Shown: positions 8,757-18,526 of the stretch, in pieces | How the letters are laid out: every line of letters starts with the position of its first letter | How positions within the stretch are numbered: the first letter of the stretch is position 1 | The notes under the pieces: model-generated | The model's database searches: none | What the model saw: only the letters and a program-made list of their open reading frames with translations | What the model was told of the DNA's origin: nothing | From: Micromonospora yasonensis | Lineage (GTDB): Bacteria; Actinomycetota; Actinomycetes; Mycobacteriales; Micromonosporaceae | Reading direction: 5' to 3' | Length of the DNA: 45,216 nucleotides | Assembly: GCF_026013475.1 (NCBI RefSeq) | Contig: NZ_JAPDPH010000034.1 | Location: 1-45,216 of the forward strand | Made by a program: the position numbers and the translations under genes

Positions 8757-8863
8757 GCGCCGTCCTCCCCCGCGGACCGGGCCCGCCCCGGTACGCCGGA
8801 CGACATTCTGCCCGGTCGATGCCACGGTGCACAGTCCCGTTCCGGTCGGCAGGAGGACACGCC

Positions 8864-8895
8864 ACGGCCGGACGGGCACGTGCCCGCCCGGCCGT
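8864..8895 (-). terminator. long hairpin terminator after the 79-residue protein gene
   Basis: ACGGCCGG-A-CGGGCAC is followed directly by its reverse complement with one A/C mismatch, giving a nearly perfect 16-bp stem with a minimal loop. It starts 11 bases past the stop of the minus-strand gene at 8906. There is no T tract. Confidence 0.65.
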
Positions 8896-8905
8896 CGGGT
8901 ACGGC

Positions 8906-9145
8906 TCAGCCGTTCTCCTTCTGGAGCCGGCTCATGAGCATCTTCTTGCCCTGGTCGCCGGCCTTGCGATTGTTCTCCTGGATCTTCCGGAACCAGGTCG
9001 CCAGCTCGGTGTCGCCCCGATCCTCCGCATCGGCGATGTACGTCTCCATCTGCCAGATGTGCTGCAGTGACATCTGCACCGCGTGGATCAGGTCGTAGTT
9101 CTTGTCCTTCACCGGGCTCATCGGCTCTCGAACCATGGTCGCCAC
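8906..9145 (-). CDS. conserved small helical protein, unknown function
   Basis: A 79-residue acidic/basic helical protein (opening MATMVREPMSPVKDKNYDLI; core IWQMETYIADAEDRGDTELA). It resembles small actinobacterial hypothetical proteins and has no catalytic motif that I can see. The GTG at 9145 is preferred over the ATG at 9136 because GGGGAGG ends six bases before the GTG. It is divergent from the histidine phosphatase across a 134-bp gap. Confidence 0.7.
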   Translation of the reverse strand: MATMVREPMSPVKDKNYDLIHAVQMSLQHIWQMETYIADAEDRGDTELATWFRKIQENNRKAGDQGKKMLMSRLQKENG

Positions 9146-9279
9146 GGCACACCTCCCCGTGTGTCGGCTTTCGGAGCACCGCGCTTACCCGTCCCGGCGC
9201 GGTTCACGCCTCGTCCCGCCGGCCCGGCGGCCACTACCGGCACGGTTACCCGCAGCGGGCCCCGGGTACCGGAGGCCGC

Positions 9280-10011
9280 ATGGCGGAACTCGCAGCCCTC
9301 TGGATCGTCCGGCATGGCGAGAGCACGGCGAACGTCGCGGCGACCGCCGCCGAGGCGTCCGGCGCCGAACTGATCGACCTCACCCACCGGGACGCCGACG
9401 TGCCGCTGTCGGCCACCGGCGAGGAGCAGGCCCGGGCGACCGGCCGTTGGCTGGCCGGACTGCCGGCGGGCCACCGCCCGGAGGTCGCGGTGGTGTCGCC
9501 GTACCTGCGTGCGGTGCGGACCGCCGAGCTTGCCCTCGCCGGCACCGGTGTACCGGTCAGCCGGGACGAGCGGCTGCGCGATCGCGACCTGGGCATCCTC
9601 GACGGGCTCACCCCGCACGGGGTGCGTTCCCGCTACCCGGCCGAGGCGGAACGCCGGGCCCGGCTGGGCAATTTCTACTACCGGCCGCCCGGCGGCGAGT
9701 CCTGGACCGACGTCGCGCTGCGGCTGCGCGCCCTCCTCGGCGACCTGCGCCGCGACCACGCCGGCCAGCGGGTGCTGCTCTTCGGCCACGACGCGCTGGT
9801 CTTCCTGCTCCGCTACCTCGTGGAGGGGATGACCGAGAAGGAACTGCTGGCGTTGACCCGCCAGCAGGTGATCGCCAACTGCTCGGTCACCGGCTGGTCG
9901 ACCCACCGGGCCGGCCGGTTGACGCCGGAAGTGTTCAACGACGTCGCCCACCTGCGCCGGCAGGGCGCGCGCCCGACCCGGGAGGACGAGGTCCATGCCG
10001 AGCCGGTCTGA
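9280..10011 (+). CDS. histidine phosphatase family protein (phosphoglycerate-mutase-like)
   Basis: A 243-residue member of the branch-1 histidine phosphatases. The RHG signature lies at residues 11-13 (IVRHGEST) with the phosphoacceptor His12. A conserved SPYLRAVRTAEL follows, and the second catalytic His170 is in LLFGHDALVF. The substrate cannot be told from sequence; a sugar phosphate or nucleotide phosphatase is as likely as a mutase. The ATG at 9280 is preceded by GGAGG at 9271-9275. The gene is followed by a 175-bp regulatory gap and the subtilase. Confidence 0.9.
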   Translation: MAELAALWIVRHGESTANVAATAAEASGAELIDLTHRDADVPLSATGEEQARATGRWLAGLPAGHRPEVAVVSPYLRAVRTAELALAGTGVPVSRDERLRDRDLGILDGLTPHGVRSRYPAEAERRARLGNFYYRPPGGESWTDVALRLRALLGDLRRDHAGQRVLLFGHDALVFLLRYLVEGMTEKELLALTRQQVIANCSVTGWSTHRAGRLTPEVFNDVAHLRRQGARPTREDEVHAEPV

Positions 10012-10060
10012 GGCCCCGTGCCCGTTGGCCACCGTCTGACGGTTGTTGTTCGTCCGTTCG

Positions 10061-10080
10061 GGTGTGTGTAACACCACACC
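10061..10080. promoter_or_regulatory. inverted repeat upstream of the subtilase gene
   Basis: GGTGTGTGTAACACCACACC contains the perfect dyad GTGT-A-ACAC (10066-10074) and outer GGTGTG/CACACC halves. It sits about 107 bases before the subtilase start in the only non-coding stretch between it and the phosphatase. It may be an operator or part of the promoter; no clear -35/-10 pair is visible. Confidence 0.3.
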
Positions 10081-10186
10081 AAATCCCTACGCTGATCCCT
10101 CGAAAGCGAGCGACCTGCTCGTTTTCCGCCGGCCCGCTTCCCGCCAGGGAGTGGGGCTCGGCCGGATCGGCCCCCTGGGAGTCTGT

Positions 10187-11707
<1,521 letters not shown>

Positions 11708-11730
11708 AGTAGCGGTAGCACCATCTATCG

Positions 11731-11769
11731 CGGGGCCCGGCGACGTGTCGCCGGGCCCCGTCCGTTTTT
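11731..11769 (+). terminator. strong intrinsic terminator of the subtilase gene
   Basis: CGGGGCCCGGCGAC-GT-GTCGCCGGGCCCCG forms a 14-bp perfect stem and is followed by TCCGTTTTT. It begins 24 bases after the subtilase stop. Confidence 0.93.
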
Positions 11770-11826
11770 CCAGCTCAGGCCGGGGGTAGTGGATCACCGA
11801 CAAAGCCGACCTACAAGGAGGTGCCG

Positions 11827-12327
11827 GTGTCCACCGACGCGATCGTCCTGCTCAAAGAGGACCACAAACAGATGCGCCGCCTGTTCCGCGAGTTCGAGAA
11901 GGCGGCGGACGGCCCCGCCGCCCGGCGGCAGGAGCTGGTGACCCGGATCATCGAGGCACTCACCGTGCACACCTACCTCGAGAACGAGGTGATGTACCCG
12001 CAGGTCCGCGAGCTCCTGCCCGACCTGGCGGACGACATCCTCGAGTCGTACGAGGAGCACCACGTCGCCGACCTGCTCTGCGCCGAGCTCGCCGACCTGG
12101 ACGCCGCCGACGAGCGGTTCGTCGCCAAGACCACGGTGCTCATCGAGAACGTCGAGCATCACGTCGAGGAGGAGGAGCAGGAATGGTTCCCGAAGGTCCG
12201 CGAGGCGCTCGGCCGTAACCAGCTCCAGGAGATCGGCGAGCGGATGATCGCGATGCGCCCGGACGCGCCCCGCAGCCCCAAGGACCCGAAGGCGCGCCGG
12301 AGCGCCCGCGACGCCGCCACCGCCTGA
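11827..12327 (+). CDS. hemerythrin HHE-domain protein
   Basis: A 166-residue four-helix di-iron-type protein. Metal ligands follow the HHE pattern: His in LLKEDHKQMRRLF, His/Glu in TVHTYLENEVMYPQV, His in YEEHHVADLL, and HHVEEEEQEWFPKV. The C-terminal 25 residues are basic and probably disordered (SPKDPKARRSARDAA). Hemerythrin-like proteins bind O2 or NO, or respond to oxidative stress; which applies here is unknown. AAGGAG lies at 11815-11820, so the GTG at 11821 is too close to be used and the GTG at 11827, six bases from it, is the likely start. Confidence 0.92.
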   Translation: MSTDAIVLLKEDHKQMRRLFREFEKAADGPAARRQELVTRIIEALTVHTYLENEVMYPQVRELLPDLADDILESYEEHHVADLLCAELADLDAADERFVAKTTVLIENVEHHVEEEEQEWFPKVREALGRNQLQEIGERMIAMRPDAPRSPKDPKARRSARDAATA

Positions 12328-12346
12328 GGCGGCCGGTACCCGACCT

Positions 12347-12373
12347 GGGGCCCGGCCTCTCCGGTCGGGCCCC
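12347..12373 (+). terminator. stem-loop between the hemerythrin gene and the riboswitch
   Basis: GGGGCCCG (12347-12354) pairs with CGGGCCCC (12366-12373) across an 11-base loop. An alternative stem, CCCGACC (12340-12346) with GGTCGGG (12363-12369), is mutually exclusive with it. There is no T tract. It probably ends or attenuates the hemerythrin transcript before the glyA leader. Confidence 0.55.
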
Positions 12374-12392
12374 GGCGTACCCGGTAGGATCG

Positions 12393-12475
12393 GCGCGGGC
12401 CGTGACTGGCGCGTGGGATGGAGCACCATCGGGGAGCGGTCCCGTCACGAGGACGCACGCCGAGCGCCTGGGCCT
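12393..12475 (+). promoter_or_regulatory. ZTP (pfl motif) riboswitch upstream of glyA
   Basis: The glyA leader carries the conserved blocks of the ZTP/ZMP riboswitch in order. CGGGCCG (P1) runs into GTGACTGGCG; a small hairpin GATGGAGCACCATC follows; then GGGGAGCGGTCCCG (P1') and, after a variable hairpin, the terminal GCGCCTGGGC. Riboswitches of this class sense the AICAR triphosphate that builds up when 10-formyl-THF runs short, and they switch on one-carbon genes such as glyA. The aptamer ends about 13 bases before the ribosome binding site, so control is probably translational. CCTGG (12467-12471) of the terminal block can pair with CCAGG (12487-12491), which contains the start of the AGGAGG. 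Confidence 0.87.
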
Positions 12476-12498
12476 TCCGCACGTCACCAGGAGGTCGC

Positions 12499-13917
12499 AT
12501 GTCGCTGAACGCCGAATCCACCGCCTTCCGCAGCGCGCTCGAGGTGATCCGCGCCGTCGAACCGCGGGTGGCCGACGCCATCGGGGCGGAGCTGGCCGAC
12601 CAGCGCGAGTCGCTCAAGCTCATCGCCAGCGAGAACTACGCCTCCCCCGCGACCCTGCTGGCCATGGGCAACTGGTTCAGCGACAAGTACGCCGAGGGCA
12701 CCGTCGGCCGCCGCTTCTACGCCGGCTGTCAGAACGTGGACACCGTCGAGGCGCTCGCCGCCGAGCACGCCCGGGAGCTGTTCGGCGCGGCCCACGCGTA
12801 CGTGCAGCCGCACTCCGGCATCGACGCCAACCTGGTCGCCTTCTGGGCGATCCTGGCCGACCGGGTGGAGTCCCCGGCCCTGAAGAAGGCCCAGGTACGC
12901 CAGGTCAACGAGCTCACCGAGGCGGACTGGTTCGCGCTGCGCCGGGAGCTGGGCAACCAGCGGATGCTGGGCATGTCGCTGGACGCCGGCGGTCACCTGA
13001 CCCACGGCTTCCGCCCGAACATCTCCGGCAAGATGTTCGACCAGCGCAGCTACGGCACCGACCCGGCCACCGGCCTGATCGACTACGACAAGGTCGCCGA
13101 GGCGGCCCGCGAGTTCAAGCCCCTGATCCTGGTCGCCGGCTACTCGGCGTACCCCCGGAAGGTCAACTTCCGGATCATGCGGGAGATCGCCGACTCGGTC
13201 GGCGCCACCTTCATGGTCGACATGGCGCACTTCGCCGGTTTGGTCGCGGGCAAGGTCTTCACCGGCGACTTCGACCCGGTGCCGCACGCGCACATCGTCA
13301 CCACCACCACCCACAAGTCGCTGCGCGGCCCGCGCGGCGGCCTGGTGCTCTGCGGCCCGGAGCTGGCCGACCAGGTCGACCGGGGCTGCCCGATGGTGCT
13401 CGGCGGCCCGCTGCCGCACGTGATGGCCGCCAAGGCGGTGGCCCTCGCCGAGGCCCGCCGCCCCGACTTCGCCGACTACGCCTCTCGCATCGTCGCCAAC
13501 GCCCAGGCACTCGCCGAGGGGTTGCTGCGGCGGGGCGCGAAGCTGGTCACCGGCGGCACCGACAACCACCTGGTGCTGATCGACGTCTCCGGGTACGGCC
13601 TCACCGGCCGGCAGGCCGAGCGGGCGCTGCTCGACTCGGGCATCGTGACCAACCGCAACGCGGTGCCGCAGGACCCGAACGGCGCCTGGTACACCTCGGG
13701 CATCCGGATCGGCACCCCGGCGCTGACCACCCGGGGCCTCGGCACCGCCGAGATGGACAGCACCGCCGAGCTGATCCACACCGTGCTCAGCCAGACCACC
13801 CCCGGCGAGTCCAAGGCCAAGTACGTGCTCGACCCGGCCCTGGCCGACAAGGTGAACAAGCAGGCCAGCGAGCTGCTGGCCGGCTTCCCCCTCTACCCCG
13901 GCGTCGACCTCGGCTGA
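12499..13917 (+). CDS. glyA: serine hydroxymethyltransferase, long actinobacterial form
   Basis: A 472-residue PLP enzyme that interconverts serine plus THF with glycine plus 5,10-methylene-THF in the cytoplasm. Signatures include [11 protein letters not shown], the GGHLTHG block, and the PLP lysine Lys273 in [14 protein letters not shown]. It is about 55 residues longer than the E. coli enzyme. Much of the excess is an insert near residues 124-155 ([20 protein letters not shown] and following) before the GGHLTHG block; I have seen this longer form as a typical actinobacterial variant. The ATG at 12499 has AGGAGG at 12489-12494. It is under the ZTP riboswitch just upstream, so expression should rise when folate one-carbon units are limiting. 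Confidence 0.96.
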   Translation: MSLNAESTAFRSALEVIRAVEPRVADAIGAELADQRESLKLIASENYASPATLLAMGNWFSDKYAEGTVGRRFYAGCQNVDTVEALAAEHARELFGAAHAYVQPHSGIDANLVAFWAILADRVESPALKKAQVRQVNELTEADWFALRRELGNQRMLGMSLDAGGHLTHGFRPNISGKMFDQRSYGTDPATGLIDYDKVAEAAREFKPLILVAGYSAYPRKVNFRIMREIADSVGATFMVDMAHFAGLVAGKVFTGDFDPVPHAHIVTTTTHKSLRGPRGGLVLCGPELADQVDRGCPMVLGGPLPHVMAAKAVALAEARRPDFADYASRIVANAQALAEGLLRRGAKLVTGGTDNHLVLIDVSGYGLTGRQAERALLDSGIVTNRNAVPQDPNGAWYTSGIRIGTPALTTRGLGTAEMDSTAELIHTVLSQTTPGESKAKYVLDPALADKVNKQASELLAGFPLYPGVDLG

Positions 13918-14004
13918 CGGTCGGGCCGGCCGGCTCCCGGCCCGGGCCTGATCGACACGGAATGCGGTGGTCGGGGCTGTCCGGCGCAACGGATGCCCCG
14001 GCTT

Positions 14005-14076
14005 GCCGCAGCGCGAGCCGATCCAGCCCGGGCCGCAGCGCGAGTCGGATCCAGCCCGGGCCGCAGCGCGCGCCGG
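14005..14076. repeat. 27/28-bp tandem repeat, 2.6 copies
   Basis: Two near-identical units starting GCCGCAGCGCGAG and ending ATCCAGCCCGG (14005-14031 and 14032-14059) are followed by a partial third (14060-14076). The array fills the gap between the convergent glyA and ribulokinase genes and ends exactly at the kinase stop codon. The function is unknown; a transcription-end or recombination-derived repeat is possible. Confidence 0.85.
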
Positions 14077-15717
14077 TCAGGCCCGGCGGCGGAGGGCGCG
14101 CAGGCGGTGCAGGACCTCGCTGCCGCCGCGCCCGAAATGGTCGTGCAGGGCGCGGTACTCGGCGTACAGCTCGTCGTAGGCGGCGGCCCGGGTCGGGTCC
14201 GGGTACCAGGTCTCACGGCGCGGCGCGGCCATCGCCGCCGAGGCCGTCGCCACGTCCGGGTACGCTCCGGCGGCCACCGCCGCCTGGATCGCCGAGCCGA
14301 GCGCGGCCGGGTGCGCGGTGTCGACCACGTGCAGCGGGCGGCGCAGCACGTCGGCGTAGACGCGCAGCAGCAGCCGGTTGGCGGTCAGCCCACCGGCGGC
14401 GGTCAGCTCGTCGACGCGTACCCCGGCGGCCTCGAACGCCTCGACGACCGTCCGGGCGCCGAACGCGGTCGCCTCCAGCAGGGCCCGCCAGATCTCCTCC
14501 GGCCGGGTGGCCAGGGTCAGCCCGACCAGCACGCCGCTCAGCTCGTGGTCCATCAGCACCGAGCGGTTGCCGCTGTGCCAGTCCAGGGCGAGCAGCCCGT
14601 GCCCGCCGACCGGCTGGTCGGCGGCCAGGGCGTCGAGCAGCGCGGGCACCGGTACGCCGCGCCGCCGGGCCTCCTCGGCGTACCCGGCGGGCAGCGCCCG
14701 GTCCAGGTACCAGGCGAAGATGTCCCCGACGCCGCTCTGCCCGGCCTCGTAGCCCCACCGGCCGGCGGTCACCCCGCCCTCGACGACGCCGCAGACGCCG
14801 GGGACCTCCCGGCAGCTGTCCGCGTTCATGATCAGGCAGGTCGAGGTGCCGAGCACGGCGAGCATCCGGCCGGGCTCGACCGCGCCGGCCGCCGCGGCGG
14901 TGACGTGGGCGTCGATACCGCCGACGGCCACCGCAGTGCCCTCCGGCAGCCCGGTCCAGCGGGCGGCCTGGGCGGTCAGCCCACCGGCCCGGCTGCCCGG
15001 GGCCAGCAGCGGCCCGTCGAGCTTCGGCAGCAGCGCGGGCAGCTCGGGGTGCAGCGCGGCGAGGAAGTCCGAGGTCGGGTACCGGCCGTCCTGGCGCAGC
15101 CCCTTGAACCCGGCGGCGGAGGCGTTGCGGGTGAGGCGTCCGCACAGCTGCCAGACCAGCCAGTCGGCGGTCTCGATCCACCGCTCGGCCCGGTGGAAGA
15201 CCTCCGGGTCCTCCTCCAGCACCTGGAGGGTCTTGGCGAGCTGCCACTCGGCGGACACCCGGCCCCCGTAGCGGGGCAGCCACGACTCGCCCCGGCCGGC
15301 GGCCAACGCGGTGATCCGGTCGGCCTGCCGCTGCGCGGCGTGGTGCTTCCAGAGCTTCGGCCAGGCGTGCGGCCGCTCCCGCAGCACGGTCAGCTGCGCG
15401 AGCGGGGTGCCGTCGGCGCGGGTGGGCAGCAGCGTGCAGGAGGTCGCGTCGAGGCCGACGCCGACCACGTCCGCCGGGTCGATCCCGGCGGCCCCGACCG
15501 CGGCGGGCACCGCCTTCCACAGCACTTCCCGGTGGTCGGCCGGGTCCTGCAGCGCCCAGTCCGGGGGCAGCGGTCCCCCGTCGGGCAGCCGCTCGGTGAG
15601 CACCCCGTTCGGGTACTCGTGGACCGCGCTGCCCAGCTCGGCGCCGGTGGCCACGTCGACCACGACGGCCCGCCCGGAGAGCGTCCCGAAGTCCAACCCG
15701 ACGACGTACCGGCCCAC
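14077..15717 (-). CDS. araB: L-ribulokinase (FGGY family)
   Basis: A 546-residue sugar kinase that phosphorylates L-ribulose in arabinose catabolism. The FGGY N-domain shows GLDFGTLSGRAVVVD and GVGLDATSCTLLP. The C-domain shows GTSTCLIMN, YEAGQSGVGDIFAWY, DWHSGNRS and SGVLVGLTLAT, the pattern of AraB rather than xylulokinase or glycerol kinase, and the length fits AraB. The GTG at 15717 is set by GAGGAG a few bases upstream. No araA, araD, transporter or regulator is adjacent, so it is an orphan and the arabinose role rests on family similarity alone. Confidence 0.9.
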   Translation of the reverse strand: MGRYVVGLDFGTLSGRAVVVDVATGAELGSAVHEYPNGVLTERLPDGGPLPPDWALQDPADHREVLWKAVPAAVGAAGIDPADVVGVGLDATSCTLLPTRADGTPLAQLTVLRERPHAWPKLWKHHAAQRQADRITALAAGRGESWLPRYGGRVSAEWQLAKTLQVLEEDPEVFHRAERWIETADWLVWQLCGRLTRNASAAGFKGLRQDGRYPTSDFLAALHPELPALLPKLDGPLLAPGSRAGGLTAQAARWTGLPEGTAVAVGGIDAHVTAAAAGAVEPGRMLAVLGTSTCLIMNADSCREVPGVCGVVEGGVTAGRWGYEAGQSGVGDIFAWYLDRALPAGYAEEARRRGVPVPALLDALAADQPVGGHGLLALDWHSGNRSVLMDHELSGVLVGLTLATRPEEIWRALLEATAFGARTVVEAFEAAGVRVDELTAAGGLTANRLLLRVYADVLRRPLHVVDTAHPAALGSAIQAAVAAGAYPDVATASAAMAAPRRETWYPDPTRAAAYDELYAEYRALHDHFGRGGSEVLHRLRALRRRA

Positions 15718-15773
15718 CCGTGACTCCTCACCCCCACCGCCGGGGGTCGGCGCCGGGGGAGACAGGCTACCCG

Positions 15774-16025
15774 TCAGCGCAGCGGCCGCTTGAGGTGGTA
15801 GCGGTGCACCTCGGTGCTGCCCTGCACGTTGTTCACGTCCTCGGCGGCCGAGACCAGCTCCCAGCCCTCCCGCCCGACCCGGTTGAGGTGCGCGATGGCC
15901 GTGTCGCCGTACGCGGTCACGTCGGTGCGCGACCCGTCCGGGGCGTACCAGACGAACGAGACGTGGAAATTGCGGCCCTGCCCCTGATAGCGGCGGACCA
16001 GCAACGCGTACTCCCAGGCAACCAT
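15774..16025 (-). CDS. small conserved protein, likely leaderless, unknown function
   Basis: An 83-residue protein opening MVAWEYALLVRRYQGQ, with a YGDTAIAHLNRVGREGWELV segment. This pattern (WEYA...GREGWELV) is typical of small actinobacterial proteins of unknown function and predicts a mixed alpha/beta fold. The ATG at 16025 is chosen because GATAAT, a near-consensus -10 box, ends seven bases before it and there is no ribosome binding site, so transcription probably begins at the start codon. An in-frame GTG at 16064 also lacks a ribosome binding site. It lies downstream of the aminotransferase operon but appears to have its own promoter. Confidence 0.75.
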   Translation of the reverse strand: MVAWEYALLVRRYQGQGRNFHVSFVWYAPDGSRTDVTAYGDTAIAHLNRVGREGWELVSAAEDVNNVQGSTEVHRYHLKRPLR

Positions 16026-16048
16026 CCGTCCATTATCTACGGACGGAT
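16024..16048 (-). promoter_or_regulatory. 8-bp inverted repeat spanning a -10 box and a leaderless start
   Basis: ATCCGTCC (16024-16031) and GGACGGAT (16041-16048) are perfect inverted copies nine bases apart. On the minus strand the spacer carries GATAAT, and the distal arm runs into the ATG at 16025. The geometry fits an operator that occludes RNA polymerase; it could also act as a hairpin ending the upstream aminotransferase transcript. Confidence 0.6.
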
Positions 16049-16094
16049 CTTCGGGCGGGAACACGGGTGGTGGCGGGACGGCGACACTGCGGCG

Positions 16095-17408
16095 TCACGC
16101 CGGCACCGGACGGGCGGCCAGTTCGTCGGTGATCAGCGCGGCGAGCCGGTCCAGCCCGAGGTCGATCTGCTCCGGCGTCACCGCGCTGACCGACAGCCGC
16201 AGCGCGTTCACCGGCACGCCGTCGTCGTAGAAGTGCGCCATCGGGGTCCAGAGCACGCCGTGCTCCCCGGCGGAGCGGTGCAGCAACGCGTCGTCCACCC
16301 GGAACGGCACGGTCACCACCACGAAGAAGCCGCCGGCCGGGACGTTCCACCGCACCGGGCCACCGGCCGGGAAGCGGTCGGCCAGGCCGTCCACCAGGTG
16401 CCGCAGGTTGCGGGCGTACGCGGCCCGCTCCCGGATGTTGGCCGCGACCAGCGAGCAGTCGTGGGCCAGCAGCGCCCCGCCGATCACGGCCTGGGCGATC
16501 GGCGAGGTGTTCACGGTGACCATGCTCTTGATCTTGGCGAGCTGGTCGGCGAGCGGCCCGACCGACCCGTCGGAACCGGCCACCCGCTGGTCGGCGACGA
16601 CGTACCCGACCCGGGCGCCGGGCAGCACGGTCTTGGCGAACGAGCCGAGGTAGACCACCCGGCGGCGGGTGTCCAGCGCCTTGAGGGTGGGCAGCCGCTC
16701 GGTGCCGCCGGCCGGGAAGAGGCCGTACGGGTTGTCCTCGATCAGCAGCAGCTCCTCGTCGGCGGCGAGGTCGAGCAGCCGCCGCCGCTGGGCCAGGTCC
16801 ATGCTGACCCCCGAAGGGTTGGCGAAGTCCGGCATCACGTAGCAGGCGCGCGGGCGCAGCCCCTCAGCTCGGGCCCGGCGCAACTGCTCCCGCAGGTCGG
16901 CCAGGTCGATCCCGTCCGGGCCGCCGGTGACCGGGCGCACCGGCAGGTCGACCAGCCGGGCGGCCCCGGTCAGCCCGACGTACGTGGGGGCCACGGCGAG
17001 CAGGACGTCCGCCGGCCCGGCCCGCAATGCCCGCAGCACCAGGAACATCGCTTCCTGGCAGCCGACGGTCACCACGATCGTCTCCGGGTCGACGGTGATC
17101 CCCTCGTCCACCGCGAGGTTGCGGGCGATCAGGTGGTGCACGATCCCCTTGGTCCGGCCGTACTGGAGCAGGGTCCGGTCGACCTGCACGGGGTTCAGCC
17201 CGAGGTCGTCGGCGAGGTGCCGGCGGAAGGTGTCCAGATGCTCGTGCAGCGCCCCGGCGTCGAAGAACTCCTCGTACGGGCGCCCGGCGGCGAGCGAGAC
17301 CGCGTCCGGATAGTGCTGGGCCACCTCGTTGAGAAAGTTCATCGAGTTCAGCGCGGGGTCGTCGACGCTGGCGTGCAGGGCCGCCACGGTCAGGTCCACC
17401 GGCTCCAT
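16095..17408 (-). CDS. PLP-dependent aminotransferase, HpgT-like
   Basis: A 437-residue class I/II aminotransferase. The N-terminal block NSMNFLNEVAQHYPDAVSLA, then GRPYEEFFD and LLQYGRTKGI, resembles the hydroxyphenylglycine aminotransferases (HpgT) more than generic MocR/valine-pyruvate relatives. The cofactor lysine is in SFAKTVLPGARVGYV, with DFANPSG and EDNPYGLF upstream. HpgT converts (hydroxy)phenylglyoxylate to phenylglycine. It is the last gene of a four-gene operon, starting two bases after the stop of the hydroxymandelate-oxidase-like gene, the partner enzyme of that step. Substrate assignment is inference from homology and neighbour. Confidence 0.82.
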   Translation of the reverse strand: MEPVDLTVAALHASVDDPALNSMNFLNEVAQHYPDAVSLAAGRPYEEFFDAGALHEHLDTFRRHLADDLGLNPVQVDRTLLQYGRTKGIVHHLIARNLAVDEGITVDPETIVVTVGCQEAMFLVLRALRAGPADVLLAVAPTYVGLTGAARLVDLPVRPVTGGPDGIDLADLREQLRRARAEGLRPRACYVMPDFANPSGVSMDLAQRRRLLDLAADEELLLIEDNPYGLFPAGGTERLPTLKALDTRRRVVYLGSFAKTVLPGARVGYVVADQRVAGSDGSVGPLADQLAKIKSMVTVNTSPIAQAVIGGALLAHDCSLVAANIRERAAYARNLRHLVDGLADRFPAGGPVRWNVPAGGFFVVVTVPFRVDDALLHRSAGEHGVLWTPMAHFYDDGVPVNALRLSVSAVTPEQIDLGLDRLAALITDELAARPVPA

Positions 17409-17410
17409 CG

Positions 17411-18526
17411 TCAGCCTCCGATCAGGGTGCGTAGCTGCCGCGCCGCGGCCGGGTCGGGGCAGCCGGCGAGGGTGAGCGCGTCGCGCAGTTCGGCGGCGAG
17501 CAGCGCCAGGGCCGCCTCGGCGCCGGCCCGCCCGCCGGCCGCCAGGGCCCAGAGCAGCGGCCGGCCGACCAGCACGCCGGCCGCGCCGAGGGCGAGCGCG
17601 CGCAGCACGTCGGTGCCGCTGCGGACCCCGCCGTCGAACAGCACCGTGCACCGCTGCCCCACCGCCGCGACCACCTCGGGCAGGACGGTCGCCGACGCCG
17701 GGGCGCCGTCGAGTTGCCGCCCGCCGTGGTTGGATACCACCACGGCGTCCGCGCCGGCCTGCGCCGCGCGCACCGCGTCGCGCGGGTCGAGGACGCCCTT
17801 CACCACCAGCGGCAGCGGCGTACGCTCGCGCAGCCAGGCCAGGTCGGCCCAGCTCATCGCGGGGTGGAAGACGGCGCCGGTGTGCGCGGCCACCGCGGAC
17901 CTGCCGGGGGTGCCCTGGTGGGCCAGGTCGTCGCGGCCGCCTGCCAGGTTGGCGGCGGTGACGTGCGGGGGCAGCGCGAAGCCGTTGCGCACGTCGCGCA
18001 GCCGCCGGCCGAGGACCGGCACGTCCACGGTGACCATCAGCGCGGTGCACCCGGCGGCCCGCGCCCGGTCCACCAGGTCGGCGACCATCACCCGGTCGCG
18101 CAGCCAGTAGAGCTGGAACCACACCGCGCCGCCCGCCGCCGCGACCTCCTCCAGCGGCGCGCTGGCCACGGTGCTGGCCACGTAGGGCACGCCGGCGGTC
18201 CGGGCGGCAGCCGCCAGGGCCACCTCGCCGTCCGGGTGCAGCAGTTTCTGGTACGCCATCGGTGCGACCGCGGCCGGCAGGGCGCACGTCCCACCGGGCA
18301 GCGCCGCCTCGGTACGCGGGGTGTCCACACCGGTCAGCACCCGGGGCAGCACCGCCACCCGGTCCAGGGCGGCCCGGTTGGCGGCGAGTGTGGACTCCGT
18401 GCCGCTGCCGCCCTCGACGAAGTCCCACACGTCGGCCGGCAGCACCGCCCGGGCCAGCGCGGCGAAGTCGGCCAGGCTGGCCGGCGGCACGAATGTCTCG
18501 ACGGATGCCGTGAGCTGTTCAGCCAT
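17411..18526 (-). CDS. FMN-dependent alpha-hydroxy acid oxidase, 4-hydroxymandelate-oxidase-like
   Basis: A 371-residue flavoenzyme of the glycolate oxidase/mandelate dehydrogenase family. Motifs: APMAYQKLLHPDGEVALA, FQLYWLRDR, TVDVPVLGRRLRDVRNGF, the catalytic VVSNHGGRQLDGAPA, and the FMN-phosphate site DGGVRSGTDVLRALALGA followed by GRPLLWAL. Length and N-terminus match Hmo enzymes that oxidise 4-hydroxymandelate to 4-hydroxyphenylglyoxylate. The ATG at 18526 overlaps the preceding hydrolase stop by eight bases, so translation is coupled. Next to an HpgT-like aminotransferase this is good evidence for arylglycine formation, though lactate or another hydroxy acid remains possible. Confidence 0.87.
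   Translation of the reverse strand: MAEQLTASVETFVPPASLADFAALARAVLPADVWDFVEGGSGTESTLAANRAALDRVAVLPRVLTGVDTPRTEAALPGGTCALPAAVAPMAYQKLLHPDGEVALAAAARTAGVPYVASTVASAPLEEVAAAGGAVWFQLYWLRDRVMVADLVDRARAAGCTALMVTVDVPVLGRRLRDVRNGFALPPHVTAANLAGGRDDLAHQGTPGRSAVAAHTGAVFHPAMSWADLAWLRERTPLPLVVKGVLDPRDAVRAAQAGADAVVVSNHGGRQLDGAPASATVLPEVVAAVGQRCTVLFDGGVRSGTDVLRALALGAAGVLVGRPLLWALAAGGRAGAEAALALLAAELRDALTLAGCPDPAAARQLRTLIGG

Noticed and set aside
12402..14831. Long plus-strand frame across glyA and into araB
   Set aside because: Low-complexity Arg/Pro/Gly product; it overlaps glyA in another frame and antisense araB, both of which have clear family motifs.
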